Under the pieces are notes generated by a model. The model had not been told where the DNA came from, searched no databases, and saw only the letters and a list, made by a program, of their open reading frames with translations. DNA of 64,000 nt from Lunularia cruciata (Eukaryota > Streptophyta > Marchantiopsida > Lunulariales > Lunulariaceae): the NCBI GenBank assembly GCA_948567375.1, contig OX419762.1, positions 41,397,034 to 41,461,033 of the forward strand, written 5' to 3'. Shown in pieces: positions 47,901 through 58,295 of this stretch. Made by a program: the position numbers and the translations under genes. The number at the start of each line of letters is the position of its first letter. Positions within the stretch are counted from its first letter, which is position 1.

Positions 47901-48083
47901 TTTAAGGCCCTATAGACATCATCCATGGCTCCTAGACATCCTAGTGCAGGTGTGGTAGGTAGTGATGGGGTGCATGATGGACTACCTAGTAGTCAACCAC
48001 CTGTTACTACACATATTGAGTCTAGTATGATGTTGAGTGCGGCTCAACTGATTATGTGTTATCCTTTATTTTTAGCTAGTGAC
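44997..48083 (+). pseudogene. Leader and gag of a PHD-family Ty3/gypsy element
   Basis: After a leader of about 1.3 kb that matches the inverted copy at 4069-5990, the gag region runs from about 46400. Visible blocks are IYGASKGPKRYSSIVGTIEL near 46436, FTPFMAWKGLFQHLKGPPMD near 46560, an EEIELWRQYWSPNYVSI block near 46650, and a zinc knuckle at 47439-47483 with CNHC, then FGHTSDWC. Stops, including one inside the knuckle spacing, mark decay. The region ends at 48083 where the second chromovirus is inserted, so pol of this copy is not in the window. Confidence 0.7.
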
Positions 48084-48803
48084 TGTAATACTCCGAGGAC
48101 AAGAGAAGAGAGAAAACACAGATTGCACACTCAAACATTCGATGCCCCAAGGGAGCACCTTCTCTTTATTATATAGACAAAGAGGATCTCCTCCAAGAAG
48201 CTCCACCATAGGATTAGGGACACACATAGGTGACATGTCAGCAAGCTCCACCCTTGGATTACTTACTTGGATGGGTGACCTGTCTGGTTGGTCAAACAAG
48301 CTTTGACCGGAGGGAATCCTTTAGGGAATCTTCTTGTAGGAATCTCAGAATCACGTGAGTAAGGTACCATTGGAAAGCTCTCAACGAGACAAATCAGGGA
48401 GGAGGGAAGGCCAACCTTTCTTCCATAGGGGGGGATCTGCACATTTTTGAGGCCTAATTCATCCATTTAGGCCTCCGAAATTGCCTTCAAAGATTTCAGG
48501 CATATTTTGGTTCCTACTCTATGAGTAGAAGTCCCCTTTTGTTGATAACTCTTTCTGATCTATTTAGTCCATCATGTGTAACATCCTTCCAGATGTTACC
48601 AAACCAATTCTCACCTTTAAATCATATGTCTAGCTATTGGTTCTAAGGTTCTCAAGTCTATTTCGGTTTCTGCCCTATTTGTAGAAGTACTCTTTTGGTG
48701 ATACTTCTATCTGATCTATTTTGACCATCATGTATAACATCATTCTAGAAGTTACCAAACTGAATTTCACATCTAGATCATATGGCTAACCCTTGGTATT
48801 ATA
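48084..48803 (-). repeat. 3' LTR of the second chromovirus
   Basis: On the minus strand it begins TATAATACCAAGG at 48803 and ends GGAGTATTACA at 48084, so its ends form a short inverted repeat (TRTAATAC). A purine-rich tract (AAAAGGAGGGAGG on the minus strand, 48806-48818) precedes it, as expected for a polypurine tract. Confidence 0.75.
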
Positions 48804-48816
48804 GACCTCCCTCCTT

Positions 48817-49275
48817 TTAAGACACAATGTCCTCGTTGCGCAATTGTTGCTCAAATGCTTGTACCAACACCGGTGCATGTGCCAAATTGGCAGCGGGTTC
48901 CCAGGTTGCTTCATAGAGGGGGTAACCTTTCCATTGTACTAGATATTCCACCCGCAGATGGTGAGTACCACATATGCATTTTTGGAGAATCCGCTCCACT
49001 TCATATTCCTCCGTGCCATCAATGAGTGTCGGACAAGGTTGAATGTCATGTGTGGAAGGACCTTGGCCTGATCGGGAAGCATATCTGCGTTGTAGGGAGA
49101 CATGGAACACTGGATGGATCTTCATGTGTGGTGGTAGCTCAAGGTGATAGGCCACAGTGCCGATGCGACAAAGAATCGAGAAAGGCCCAATAAAACAAGG
49201 TCTGAGCTTACGAGATCCAACTAATGTGAGGTTGGTTGTCAATAGCCAAACTTGATCCTCAACATTGAACTCCAT
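48817..49275 (-). pseudogene. Integrase tail and chromodomain of the second chromovirus
   Basis: The 152-residue frame holds the integrase tail (FNVEDQVWLLTTNLTL, CFIGPFSILCRIGTVAYHLE, IHPVFHVSLQRRY) and a chromodomain with EYEVERILQKC and VEYLVQWKGYPLYEATWEPA. All key aromatic positions are present. The domain reads methylated histone marks. The frame stops after RNEDIVS next to the polypurine tract, so this end looks intact. Confidence 0.9.
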
Positions 49276-49323
49276 GTGCCTACGGTGTGCATCAGCATAC
49301 TACTTTTGTCAATTTTGCGCAAT

Positions 49324-49840
49324 CTATAACCTATGCTTGGCGCTCTCCACACCTTGTTGGATTCTAGAAACAAATGTGTTGACTGCATCAACCTTGGTAG
49401 TCACTGGACGGATCTTCATCAAGCTAGAAGGTGTGAAGGGATGCTCACCATACATGAGGAAGAACGGAGTGACCTGGGTTGAGGCATTCACTGAATTGTT
49501 GTAAGCAAATTCCACCAACGGTAGTAGGGTGTCCCACCTCTCTTGCTCTTCTAAGGTGAAGCCGCGTAACATGTCTTCAATCGTGCGATTAGCCCACTTT
49601 GTTTGGCCATCTATTTGTGGGTGGTAAGCTATAGACATGGCCAAATTGGTTTTGAAGAAACCAAAGAGTGTTCGCCAAAACAAACTGGTGAATTGGGTGC
49701 CTCTATCGGTGATGAGTCCTCTAGACAAGCCATGGTGAGCAAAGACTGTATCTAAGTATAGTTGAGCTAGTTGTGGAGCGGTCACCTCCTTGGTAGTAGG
49801 GCGTACATGAATCATTTTGCTGAGACGGTCCACAAGGACC
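49324..49840 (-). pseudogene. Integrase core, C-terminal part
   Basis: This is the core from VDRLSKMIHV through the second aspartate in LITDRGTQFTSLFW to HPQIDGQTKWANRTIEDMLR, where the usual ER glutamate is replaced by WA. The element's first aspartate lies on the far side of the insertion, near 57690-57705. It continues to a frame shift near 49320. The seven residues before VLVDRL in the open frame come from the inserted LTR. Confidence 0.85.
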
Positions 49841-50519
49841 TGTAACACCCATTTGTGCATGTGTGTGGTATTGTGATATTTAGCTTGGTATTACAAGTAC
49901 TTAAGAGATATTATTTATATAGAGATAAAGGATGGTTCTATATTAGTCATGGTTAGCTAAAGTTAGTCATAGCTAAGATAGATGGGACCTTACTTTAGAG
50001 GAAGTAGAAAAGATGAGCACCACTATTTTGGATTTTAGTGTGTTGACTTGGTATTATTCCTAGGTGTTTGGCTTTGGGGAAAGAGTTGAGAACTCTTGGG
50101 CCCGCAAGCCTTTTTGTTTTGGATTCTTATTTAGTCCAAGGATAGCCCATGTGAAGGAATCCTTGCTTTAGTGGTTGGGTCAAGATAAGGGGAATATGCC
50201 CATGTGAATGGATATTCCTTTCTACTTTTTGACTTTACTTGACTTTTAGTCTAGTAACTTGAGTTACTACGGTAATTAGTAACTTTGGTACGTAACTATT
50301 TCACAAGTATATAAACAAGGAGTGAGGAGGTACTCAACATCATTTCATTTGCAACTATCTCTCTCTCATTGAGTTCTCTAGTGAGCAATGTCTTGAGTCT
50401 TGGAGTGTTAGCCTTGGAGGAGTATGATGGAGTTGGGGTTCCTTGCCTTCTTAGTCCATGGTGCGCTACCATAATAGCCATCAGAGGTTCATCCTGAGTG
50501 AGAGACAGGCCGGCTCACA
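49841..50519 (+). repeat. 5' LTR of the young Ty3/gypsy element
   Basis: It begins TGTAACACCC and ends GGCTCACA. The core promoter is TATATAAAC at 50308-50316. It matches 56966-57644 base for base in my reading. Confidence 0.95.
50308..50316 (+). promoter_or_regulatory. LTR TATA box
   Basis: TATATAAAC lies in the 5' LTR, 204 bp before its end, where a transcription start about 30 bp downstream would leave an R-U5 of usual size. The same site is at 57433-57441 in the 3' LTR and could fire outward. Confidence 0.6.
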
Positions 50520-50522
50520 TTT

Positions 50523-50541
50523 TTGGTTCCGTTGCCGGGAC
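50523..50541 (+). other. Primer binding site, tRNA-Asp type
   Basis: TTGGTTCCGTTGCCGGGAC starts three bases after the 5' LTR. It matches the complement of plant tRNA-Asp (TGGCGCCGTTGCCGGGGA) except for two bases after TGG and the end. Confidence 0.6.
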
Positions 50542-51355
50542 CTCTCTAGAAGGCAAGATAATGTTCCGCGTCCAATTCTACATTAGGCAGAAGGAGGCTA
50601 TGAGAGCTCACTTGGAGAGAACATTAGGAGAGGAGAGGGCTTAACTTATGTTAGAGAACCAAGATCCATTTGTATACCCTGTAGTTCATTATGATGTCTT
50701 TGAGGTGATTTTGTACATCTTGTACACATGAGAGGAATTGGAGAGATTGTGTGAGGTGGATTGCAGATTTTGGGGATTAAGGTGATTTTGGGCAAAATCT
50801 CAAGTTTGAGATCTGGACTTGAGATTTCTACACATGATAGCTTGGGTTATCTTTCAGTTAGCACACTTGAAAGTATTGAGAGAGCTTCTATGCGCACTGG
50901 GCTAGAATTTTTGAAAGTTGATAGGGTAAAGTGCTCCCGTAACTGCATGCTCTCTGGAAAATTGTACAGAGTCTGCCATTTCTTCAATAATTAGTGAATT
51001 GTCCTGAAAATTTCCAAGAAAATTCAGTGCATTGTATCCTACCTGGTGACACAAAAATTAGAGAGAGATCATTTTTGCGCAGTGCGTTATGAGTTTTTGA
51101 AGTGAGGGGGGTGGTTTTCAGACCAAATCTGAAATATGGGTGCTGAATAGAAAGGTGTCTAGGCCAAATGGCTCGATGAAAAGATCTAAAATTTTGCAGG
51201 GAGGGACGCCCTAGAGTTTTGATCAAGTGTGGAAAATTTCAGAGGACTGTGACATATTAGTTGGGAGATTTGAGTGACATTGTGAGGAAGGGTCAATTCT
51301 GCAGAGTGGAGATCTCATGCATGAGAAGTTTGAGATCAACAAAAAGCATGTTTGA

Positions 51356-51854
51356 GTGTTTAGATTCATCTTGGGGAACATGGAGAGTCATCAAGAGTGG
51401 AAATTGAGATTATGCAAGGTTCCCCAAGGGTTTGAGGTGATTGTAGGGGTGGATTTGAGGAAAAGAGAGTTTACAATAGAATTTGAAGAGAGTGTTGAGA
51501 GGATCCAAAAACCTACACCACTTGGAGGAAAGAGTGAGTCTAAGTGCTTTCTATGTGGAGAGAAGGGACATAAGGCAAGTTCATGTCCATTGACCTTTGA
51601 GAGCAAGAGATTGAGGGAAAGGAGAGGCTTACTTGACTTGGGTTTGCATGTTGGACCTTCTTCACCAAGATTGGGAGGGAGAAGATCTAAGACCTAAGGA
51701 GTTGTGTGAGGTTTGTGGAGTTGAAGGACTTCCAAAAGGACATGAGTGTAGTGGAGTAAAAGCACTTTTGGAAACTTTGGTGAAGGATCTTGGAGAGAGT
51801 CTTAGTACAGCTATAGAAATACTACCACCTTCATCAGCTAGTTCTCAAGATTAG
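51356..51854 (+). other. Leader ORFs with zinc-knuckle motifs upstream of gag-pol
   Basis: Two overlapping frames lie between the primer site and gag-pol. The first (51356-51697, 113 residues) has a basic N-terminal half and a C-x2-C-x4-H-x4-C knuckle, CFLCGEKGHKASSC. The second (51633-51854, 73 residues) contains CEVCGVEGLPKGHEC, a Cys/His cluster of a different spacing. Both end before 51855, about 240 bp ahead of gag-pol. They could be one ancestral protein split by a frameshift, or a leader with chance frames. The knuckle is clearly distinct from the Gag knuckle in the polyprotein. No function can be assigned. Confidence 0.5.
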
Positions 51855-52090
51855 TGATGGAGATAATCTTTCATCTTATGGATAAACTATCCATGAGAGT
51901 TAGATTAATATGCACTCTAGGATTTGATGTTGCTATAGAAATCTTGGAGCAACCTGAACCTTTTGTGTTCCCTAGAGTGGATTATTCTCAGATGGTGTTA
52001 GTCATGTATATACTCTATTAGTAATAGAGTGAGAGAAAAGAAAAGAGGAAAAAAAAAATTGAGAGAAAAGAAAGATAGTGAGGGGTTAAG

Positions 52091-55000
52091 ATGGGGAAAC
52101 TTCCGGTTTTCTTTGGCAAGGATGGAGAAGATATGGAGGCCTTTGTGAGAGACTTCAAGAGAGCTTGCATAGGAAACAATGAGAGGAGGAAGAATGAGTG
52201 GGCCTCATTATTACCAGATTTCTTTGAGGATGCAGCACTTACATGGTATGAGTCAGAATACCAAAAGAGAGAGAGGAGAGAGGGGGAAGAGGAGTCTTGG
52301 GAGACTTTGACTTCAGCACTCATTGAGAACTTTCTTCCTGATGAGAGTTATGAGAGATTGATGAGTGAGGTTACATTTCTCAAGCAAGGAGATGGAGAGA
52401 AAGTGAGGGTCTATGTGGAAAGAGTGGAAAAGTTGGAGTCCAGATTTCACATAGTGTTGAGGAAGGGTGGGGATGATGTGGAGACTACAATGATTGGCAT
52501 AGGGGCCATGCTCACCAAGAATTTTGTGGGAGGATTGAGACCACAAATTAGAAGCAAGGTGAGATATGAGAAACCTTCTTCCAAGGTTGAAGCTATCAAG
52601 ATCGCAATTCGTATGGAGGAGAGTTTGGAAGGGGATGAGAGTGATTTGGTGGTGAAGGAGGTTGTGCATCCTCCTCAAGGCTACAAGTATGGTGGAACTT
52701 CTGATACTTTGGTGACAAGGGTTGCACCACAAGTAGTAGTTGCTCCAATTCTTACACCTCCACCAAAAGATCCACTCCAAACCATCACAGAACAACTTGC
52801 GGATCTCAAGATCAATGTGGTGCAACTATGGGAGAAGAGAGAGGTGGATCAGAATGTAGGGAGAGGACCTAGGAGTTATGGAAACTATCCATATAGAGGA
52901 GGCCAACCAGCCAACAATTTCAATGATAGAAATTGTTTTGGTTGTGGAGGAAGAGGCCATATCCAAAGGAATTGCCCAAATTCCACTTACCATGGAGGAA
53001 GGGGTTATGAGGGAGCCAATAGAGGGAAAGAGGGAGGTAGTGAAACCCAAGTGGCTCCTAATCCCAACAAAGGTAAGGGGATAGCATCCATAGATGTGGT
53101 TGAGAGCAAGTATGAGAAGAGAGAGTGCTCAAACTCCAAGGGTCTTAATTTGGAGCTTTTGGCACAAGAGAAGAAGAGAGCTCGTTTTGCAGAGGATGTT
53201 CACTCTTCTCAAGGATTTACTTCAAGCAAGGATACTCCTATGTCTACTAGGAGCACTCGCACCTCAACACCATCAACAACAAAGACTCCAAGGAAGAAGT
53301 TGGGGATGGAGGACTTCTTGATCTCAAAGCAACAATGGAACTACAATGTGTTGGAGGATGTTGGTAGTCACAAGGCTAACATCACAGTGGGCCAATTAAT
53401 TGCTTTGAACCCTACCTTGAGAAAGGAGCTTAGAGGTGGTTTGAGTTCTACAAGGAGCAAAAAGAAGAAGAAGGCAAAAGTTCCAGTATCAATGGGGGTG
53501 GTGGATGCCAAGCCAGCACCATGGGAGGCTTGTGAATATGCCTCCAAGATTGATGTGAGAGTGAATGGTCACAACATCAAGGATGCATTGGTTGATGGAG
53601 GATCAACAGTGAATGCCATGTCAGAAAGGTTGATGAAGAAGTTGGGTATGATACCCTCAAGACCTTCAACATTTGTGGTGAGCATGGCAAACAAGCAACA
53701 AGTTCGACCAGTAGGGGTGATGGATAAGGTGGTAGTTTCAGTTATGGGAGTTCAAAATCTCATGACTTTCCAAGTCTTGAAGGATTCAAGCTATGACTTA
53801 CTTCTTGGGAGGCCATGGTTGAGAGCAGCACGCACAACTGATCGATGGCACAAAGGGTACTTGAGGATTGGGCCATCAAACCATAGAGTCACTGTTCCTG
53901 TGACTAACACCACCAACACTTCACATTCAGATACCCCATCTTCTAATTATTGGGAATCAGATTCTGAAGAAGGAGCTTCAGGTGTGGACACAAGCATGGA
54001 AGAGGAGACTTCCACGGAGGAGGATGAATCTGAATCTGATTCAGATGTGTATCCCTTGTGTGCTATGGATTTTGCACCTAAGCCAGAGGTTTTGAAGGAC
54101 CCAGATAAATCACCATTGACACTTGAGGAGGTAGAGAGAAGGTTATCTACCCTCAAGTATGGCCCAAATGTTACCAAGGAGGAGAAGGTGAGATTTGAGG
54201 AGATTTTCCGCAAGTTCATCCATGTGTTTGCTTTTAGTTACAAGGATTTGAAGGAAGTCACCTTGGAGGAGCACAAGATAGAGGTGGAGTCACATGCAAG
54301 ACCAATCCGCCAAAAGCAATGTCGCATTAGCCCACCAATATCTTTGGTTGTGAAGGAGGAGATTGATAAGCTCAAGGAGGTTGGATTTATCTTTGAGGTG
54401 GAGAATTCAGAATGGGTGTCTCCAATTGTCATTGTGAAGAAAAAGAATGGCAAGCTTCGGGTATGTGTGGATTACAAGAAGCTTAATGCTGTTACCAAGA
54501 AGGACTACTACCCATTGCCATTCATTGATGAGATCTTGGAGGAGGTTGCAGGTCATGAGAGGTACAGTTTTGGAGATGGTTATAGTGGATATAACCAAAT
54601 AAAGATTGCACCAGAGCATCAACAACTCACCACATTCACCACACCTTGGGGAACTTATGCTTTCAAGGTCATGCCTTTTGGGCTTTGCAATGCTCCAGCC
54701 ACATTCCAACGGTTCATGAACAAGGTATTTGAACCTTTCATTGGGAAATTTGTGAGAGATTTCATTGATGACTTTTGTGTCTATGGGAGCAAGGAGGAGC
54801 ACTTTGAGCACCTAATCAAAGTCTTGCAACGCTTGGATGCGGCAAATGCATCACTCAACCCAGAGAAGTGCATTTTTGGATGTGAAGAAGGTCTACTTTT
54901 GGGGCACATCATCTCCAAGGATGGAATAGCAGTTGATCCTGAGAAGGTGAGGAAAATCTCAGACCTTCCATTCCCTTCAAGCTTGACAAAGTTACGCCAA

Positions 55001-56917
55001 TTCTTGGGAATGGTTGGGTACTATAGGAGGTTCATCTTCTCATTTTCCAACAAGGCTTATGCATTGACCATCTACATGAAGAAGGGTGTAGATTACATGG
55101 TGATTTTGGAAGACAAGGAGGCTCTCAAAGCTTTTGAGGAGCTCAAGCAATCCCTTGTTGTAGCTCCAATTCTTGCTAAACCTGATTGGAGTAAGCCTTT
55201 CATCCTCTACACTGATGCTTCTAATGTAGCTATAGGATGCACTCTTAGTCAATTAGACCAAGATGGGCATGATCATCCAATAGCTTATGCTAGTAGGCAG
55301 ATGGTTTCAGCAGAGAAGAACTACTCTGTCACAGAGAGAGAAGGGTTGGCAGTGATCTTTGGTCTCAAGAAGTTTAGACACTACTTGATTGGAGGGAAAG
55401 CCACAATTGTCACGGATCACAAGGCTTTGAAGTACATCTTCAACAAGCCTAATGTTGAAGGGAGACTAGCAAGGTGGATGATACTCTTGTCTGAGTATGA
55501 CTACACAATTGAGGATAGGCCAGGAAAGAAACATGCAAATGCTGATTTGTTATCTAGAGCCTATGATCATGATGGAGATGAGCCAGTAGATGATTCCTTC
55601 CCGGATGAGGAGCTCATGACAATCTCAGTCACTCAAGAGATTCCAATGGAGTACAAGGAGATTGTGGATTTTGTGACAAGAGGTAACTATCCAGAAGGGA
55701 TGCATGCTAGGGAGAGGAAGGCCCTTGCAGCAAGATCTAGACCTTACACAATGGTGGAGGATATTCTTTTTCACCAAGGAGCAGATGGTCTACTTCGAAG
55801 AGCAGTGGGTAAGGAAGAGTCTATCTTACTCATAAAGGAGTTTCATGAAGGTTTAGTATGTGGAGGACACTTTGCAGGAAAGGTGACTGCTTTCAAGATT
55901 CTAGATGCAGGTTACCATTGGAGAGGGATTTTCAAGGATTGTCTTGATTATTGCAAAACTTGTCATGTTTGTCAAGCTTTTGCTAGAAAGTCTACATCCA
56001 CTCCACCACTTAGATCAATTCCATTGCTAGGACCTTTTGAGAAGTGGGGAATTGATTTTGTAGGACCTCTCAATAGAACCCCAAGGAACAATCGGTACAT
56101 TGTGGTAGTTACTGATTACCTTACCAAGTGGGTTGAGGCTAGACCATTGAGGGACAAGAATGAAGATGAAGTGGGTAGATTTCTTTATGAACGCATTATC
56201 ACTAGGTTTGGATGCCCTTTGGAGTTGGTTTCTGATAGAGGAGGAGAGTTTACAGGAAGCATTACTACAGCCATGCTACGACATTTCTCTATCACACATA
56301 GAGTAACTACATCCTATAAGCCAAATTCCAATGGCTTGGCAGAGAGAACCAATCAGACCTTGTGCATGATGTTGGCCAAAGATGCAGAAATGGAGGGGGC
56401 TAAACATCATTGGGACAAGAGGATTCATGCAGTTTTGTGGGAGTATAGGACAACCATGAAGACTTCCACTGGATATTCTCCATTCCAATTGGTGTATGGT
56501 ATTGAGTCTACCTTACCTATTCACTTTGATCTTCCTACCTTCCAAAGCATTCATAGGAGATTGAAGAAAGCACAAGGAAGTGATGCAGGGAAGTCAAGGA
56601 AGGATCAACTCATGGAGTTGGAAGAGGCAAGAGCAGTTGCTATGGTTCGAGTGGAGCAAGCCCAAAGGAAACAAAAGGAGAGCTATGACAAGAGGCAAGG
56701 CAAGAAGAAGGTGGAGCCTTTCAAAGAAGGTGATTGGGTAATGTTGTTTGATTCCATTCGATTCAAGAGAGTGCAAAAGAAGTTTTTGCCTAAGTACTTT
56801 GGACCTTTCATAGTAGAGAAGGTGTGGGGCAATTACACCTATGATCTCAAGGAGTTGGGAGGAAGACACTTTGATAGGATTAACCATGATAAGTTGAAGA
56901 TGTACCATAGAAGGTAG
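52091..56917 (+). CDS. Gag-Pol polyprotein of the young Ty3/gypsy element
   Basis: A single 1608-codon frame. Gag occupies about residues 1-230, with a zinc knuckle CFGCGGRGHIQRNC at 282-295. The protease active site is LVDGGSTVN at about 500-508, a DGGS variant of D[ST]G. RT runs about 740-960, with YYPLPFIDEIL, the PFGLCNAPATFQRFM block and FIDDFCVYG (FIDD at 891-894). RNase H starts near 1035 with ILYTDASN (D at 1042) and includes VTEREGLAV and TDHKALKYI. Integrase has an HHCC zinc domain from H1252 to CHVCQ, then D1322, D1382 and E1418, an exact D,D35E. No stop or frameshift. It ends LKMYHRR with no chromodomain. Start ATG chosen as the first in frame. Likely functional, judged by sequence only. 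Confidence 0.95.
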   Translation: MGKLPVFFGKDGEDMEAFVRDFKRACIGNNERRKNEWASLLPDFFEDAALTWYESEYQKRERREGEEESWETLTSALIENFLPDESYERLMSEVTFLKQGDGEKVRVYVERVEKLESRFHIVLRKGGDDVETTMIGIGAMLTKNFVGGLRPQIRSKVRYEKPSSKVEAIKIAIRMEESLEGDESDLVVKEVVHPPQGYKYGGTSDTLVTRVAPQVVVAPILTPPPKDPLQTITEQLADLKINVVQLWEKREVDQNVGRGPRSYGNYPYRGGQPANNFNDRNCFGCGGRGHIQRNCPNSTYHGGRGYEGANRGKEGGSETQVAPNPNKGKGIASIDVVESKYEKRECSNSKGLNLELLAQEKKRARFAEDVHSSQGFTSSKDTPMSTRSTRTSTPSTTKTPRKKLGMEDFLISKQQWNYNVLEDVGSHKANITVGQLIALNPTLRKELRGGLSSTRSKKKKKAKVPVSMGVVDAKPAPWEACEYASKIDVRVNGHNIKDALVDGGSTVNAMSERLMKKLGMIPSRPSTFVVSMANKQQVRPVGVMDKVVVSVMGVQNLMTFQVLKDSSYDLLLGRPWLRAARTTDRWHKGYLRIGPSNHRVTVPVTNTTNTSHSDTPSSNYWESDSEEGASGVDTSMEEETSTEEDESESDSDVYPLCAMDFAPKPEVLKDPDKSPLTLEEVERRLSTLKYGPNVTKEEKVRFEEIFRKFIHVFAFSYKDLKEVTLEEHKIEVESHARPIRQKQCRISPPISLVVKEEIDKLKEVGFIFEVENSEWVSPIVIVKKKNGKLRVCVDYKKLNAVTKKDYYPLPFIDEILEEVAGHERYSFGDGYSGYNQIKIAPEHQQLTTFTTPWGTYAFKVMPFGLCNAPATFQRFMNKVFEPFIGKFVRDFIDDFCVYGSKEEHFEHLIKVLQRLDAANASLNPEKCIFGCEEGLLLGHIISKDGIAVDPEKVRKISDLPFPSSLTKLRQFLGMVGYYRRFIFSFSNKAYALTIYMKKGVDYMVILEDKEALKAFEELKQSLVVAPILAKPDWSKPFILYTDASNVAIGCTLSQLDQDGHDHPIAYASRQMVSAEKNYSVTEREGLAVIFGLKKFRHYLIGGKATIVTDHKALKYIFNKPNVEGRLARWMILLSEYDYTIEDRPGKKHANADLLSRAYDHDGDEPVDDSFPDEELMTISVTQEIPMEYKEIVDFVTRGNYPEGMHARERKALAARSRPYTMVEDILFHQGADGLLRRAVGKEESILLIKEFHEGLVCGGHFAGKVTAFKILDAGYHWRGIFKDCLDYCKTCHVCQAFARKSTSTPPLRSIPLLGPFEKWGIDFVGPLNRTPRNNRYIVVVTDYLTKWVEARPLRDKNEDEVGRFLYERIITRFGCPLELVSDRGGEFTGSITTAMLRHFSITHRVTTSYKPNSNGLAERTNQTLCMMLAKDAEMEGAKHHWDKRIHAVLWEYRTTMKTSTGYSPFQLVYGIESTLPIHFDLPTFQSIHRRLKKAQGSDAGKSRKDQLMELEEARAVAMVRVEQAQRKQKESYDKRQGKKKVEPFKEGDWVMLFDSIRFKRVQKKFLPKYFGPFIVEKVWGNYTYDLKELGGRHFDRINHDKLKMYHRR

Positions 56918-56952
56918 AGAGACCTTCACTTTGAGGACAAAGTGAAAACTTA

Positions 56953-56965
56953 GTCCGGGGGTAAA
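56953..56965 (+). other. Polypurine tract of the young element
   Basis: GTCCGGGGGTAAA runs straight into the 3' LTR. It is short, but its place and purine run fit. Confidence 0.65.
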
Positions 56966-57644
56966 TGTAACACCCATTTGTGCATGTGTGTGGTATTGTG
57001 ATATTTAGCTTGGTATTACAAGTACTTAAGAGATATTATTTATATAGAGATAAAGGATGGTTCTATATTAGTCATGGTTAGCTAAAGTTAGTCATAGCTA
57101 AGATAGATGGGACCTTACTTTAGAGGAAGTAGAAAAGATGAGCACCACTATTTTGGATTTTAGTGTGTTGACTTGGTATTATTCCTAGGTGTTTGGCTTT
57201 GGGGAAAGAGTTGAGAACTCTTGGGCCCGCAAGCCTTTTTGTTTTGGATTCTTATTTAGTCCAAGGATAGCCCATGTGAAGGAATCCTTGCTTTAGTGGT
57301 TGGGTCAAGATAAGGGGAATATGCCCATGTGAATGGATATTCCTTTCTACTTTTTGACTTTACTTGACTTTTAGTCTAGTAACTTGAGTTACTACGGTAA
57401 TTAGTAACTTTGGTACGTAACTATTTCACAAGTATATAAACAAGGAGTGAGGAGGTACTCAACATCATTTCATTTGCAACTATCTCTCTCTCATTGAGTT
57501 CTCTAGTGAGCAATGTCTTGAGTCTTGGAGTGTTAGCCTTGGAGGAGTATGATGGAGTTGGGGTTCCTTGCCTTCTTAGTCCATGGTGCGCTACCATAAT
57601 AGCCATCAGAGGTTCATCCTGAGTGAGAGACAGGCCGGCTCACA
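56966..57644 (+). repeat. 3' LTR of the young Ty3/gypsy element
   Basis: It is identical in my reading to the 5' LTR, 7125 bp away. It is followed by GACC, the target duplication. Confidence 0.95.
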
Positions 57645-58170
57645 GACCACAATGGAGTCAAACCCTGAGGTGGTCTTGGGTAATTTGCAGACAAGATCCA
57701 TACTCACTTGTTCCCAACGTTGGGTAGGAGTGGAGAGAGGTTGAAGGAGCCCTACAGGAGCTTGATTAGAGGCTTTGTTCTATTGACAAAGTAGGCAGCT
57801 ACGCACATAGTCCATCACGTCGTTGCTCATCTTGGGCCAATAGTAATGGCGCTTGACTGCATCCAAGGTCTTGTCTACTCCGACATGAGCTGCAATGGCC
57901 GAATCATGACATTCCGCTAGAATGATGGTGCGTAAGTCTGGGACATTTGGGATCCATAATCTGCCATCCCAAAAGGTGAGTCCTTGGGTGCTGGTGACAC
58001 CTTTGGACAATTGCGCTTCTACAATCTGTGGATCAGTTTTTGTAGCAGCTAGAATCTCTTGCCAGAATTCAGGGTTAATCTTAACCTCTGCCACCAAGTT
58101 GTTGGCCATTGGCATACGGGTGAATGCATCTGCCAGTTGTTTCTTACCTTCCACATAGGTGATTGTCATG
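57645..58170 (-). pseudogene. RNase H end, integrase zinc domain and core start of the second chromovirus
   Basis: On the minus strand the frame at 58169-57780 has the RNase H end (VEGKKQLADAFTRMP) and the HHCC zinc-binding domain (CHDSAIAAHVGVDKTL, then CLLC). The core begins near 57710 with DLVCKLPKTTSGFDSIVVV and would continue into VDRLSKM at 49836 across the insertion. A stop at 57780 just after LLCQ separates the two. Confidence 0.85.
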
Positions 58171-58295
58171 TTGAAGCATTGTCACCACTCTGCCCACCGA
58201 ATTTGGCGACGAGATAGATCCTTCTGCATCTCAAGGTAGACTAGAGGTTTGTGGTCTGTCTCTACTACAAATGCCTTCTCGCCCAGGTAGTGCTT

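Larger units (their letters stand above)
49841..57644 (+). mobile_element. Young, apparently intact Ty3/gypsy element
   Basis: This 7804-bp element has two 679-bp LTRs that I find identical on reading them through (49841-50519 and 56966-57644). It has a tRNA-Asp-like primer site, a 1.5-kb leader with small zinc-knuckle frames, one unbroken gag-pol frame of 1608 codons and a polypurine tract. It lies in the integrase of the second chromovirus with a 4-bp duplication GACC (49837-49840 and 57645-57648). Removing it keeps that integrase frame continuous. Identical LTRs mean a recent insertion. No chromodomain or PHD finger is present. Confidence 0.95.

Noticed and set aside
52313-52825. Minus-strand 170-residue frame
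   Set aside because: Antisense to the intact Gag region of the young element.
49841-57644. An integrated pararetrovirus or other virus copy
   Set aside because: It has true LTRs, a target duplication, integrase and no coat or movement protein; it is a Ty3/gypsy retrotransposon.
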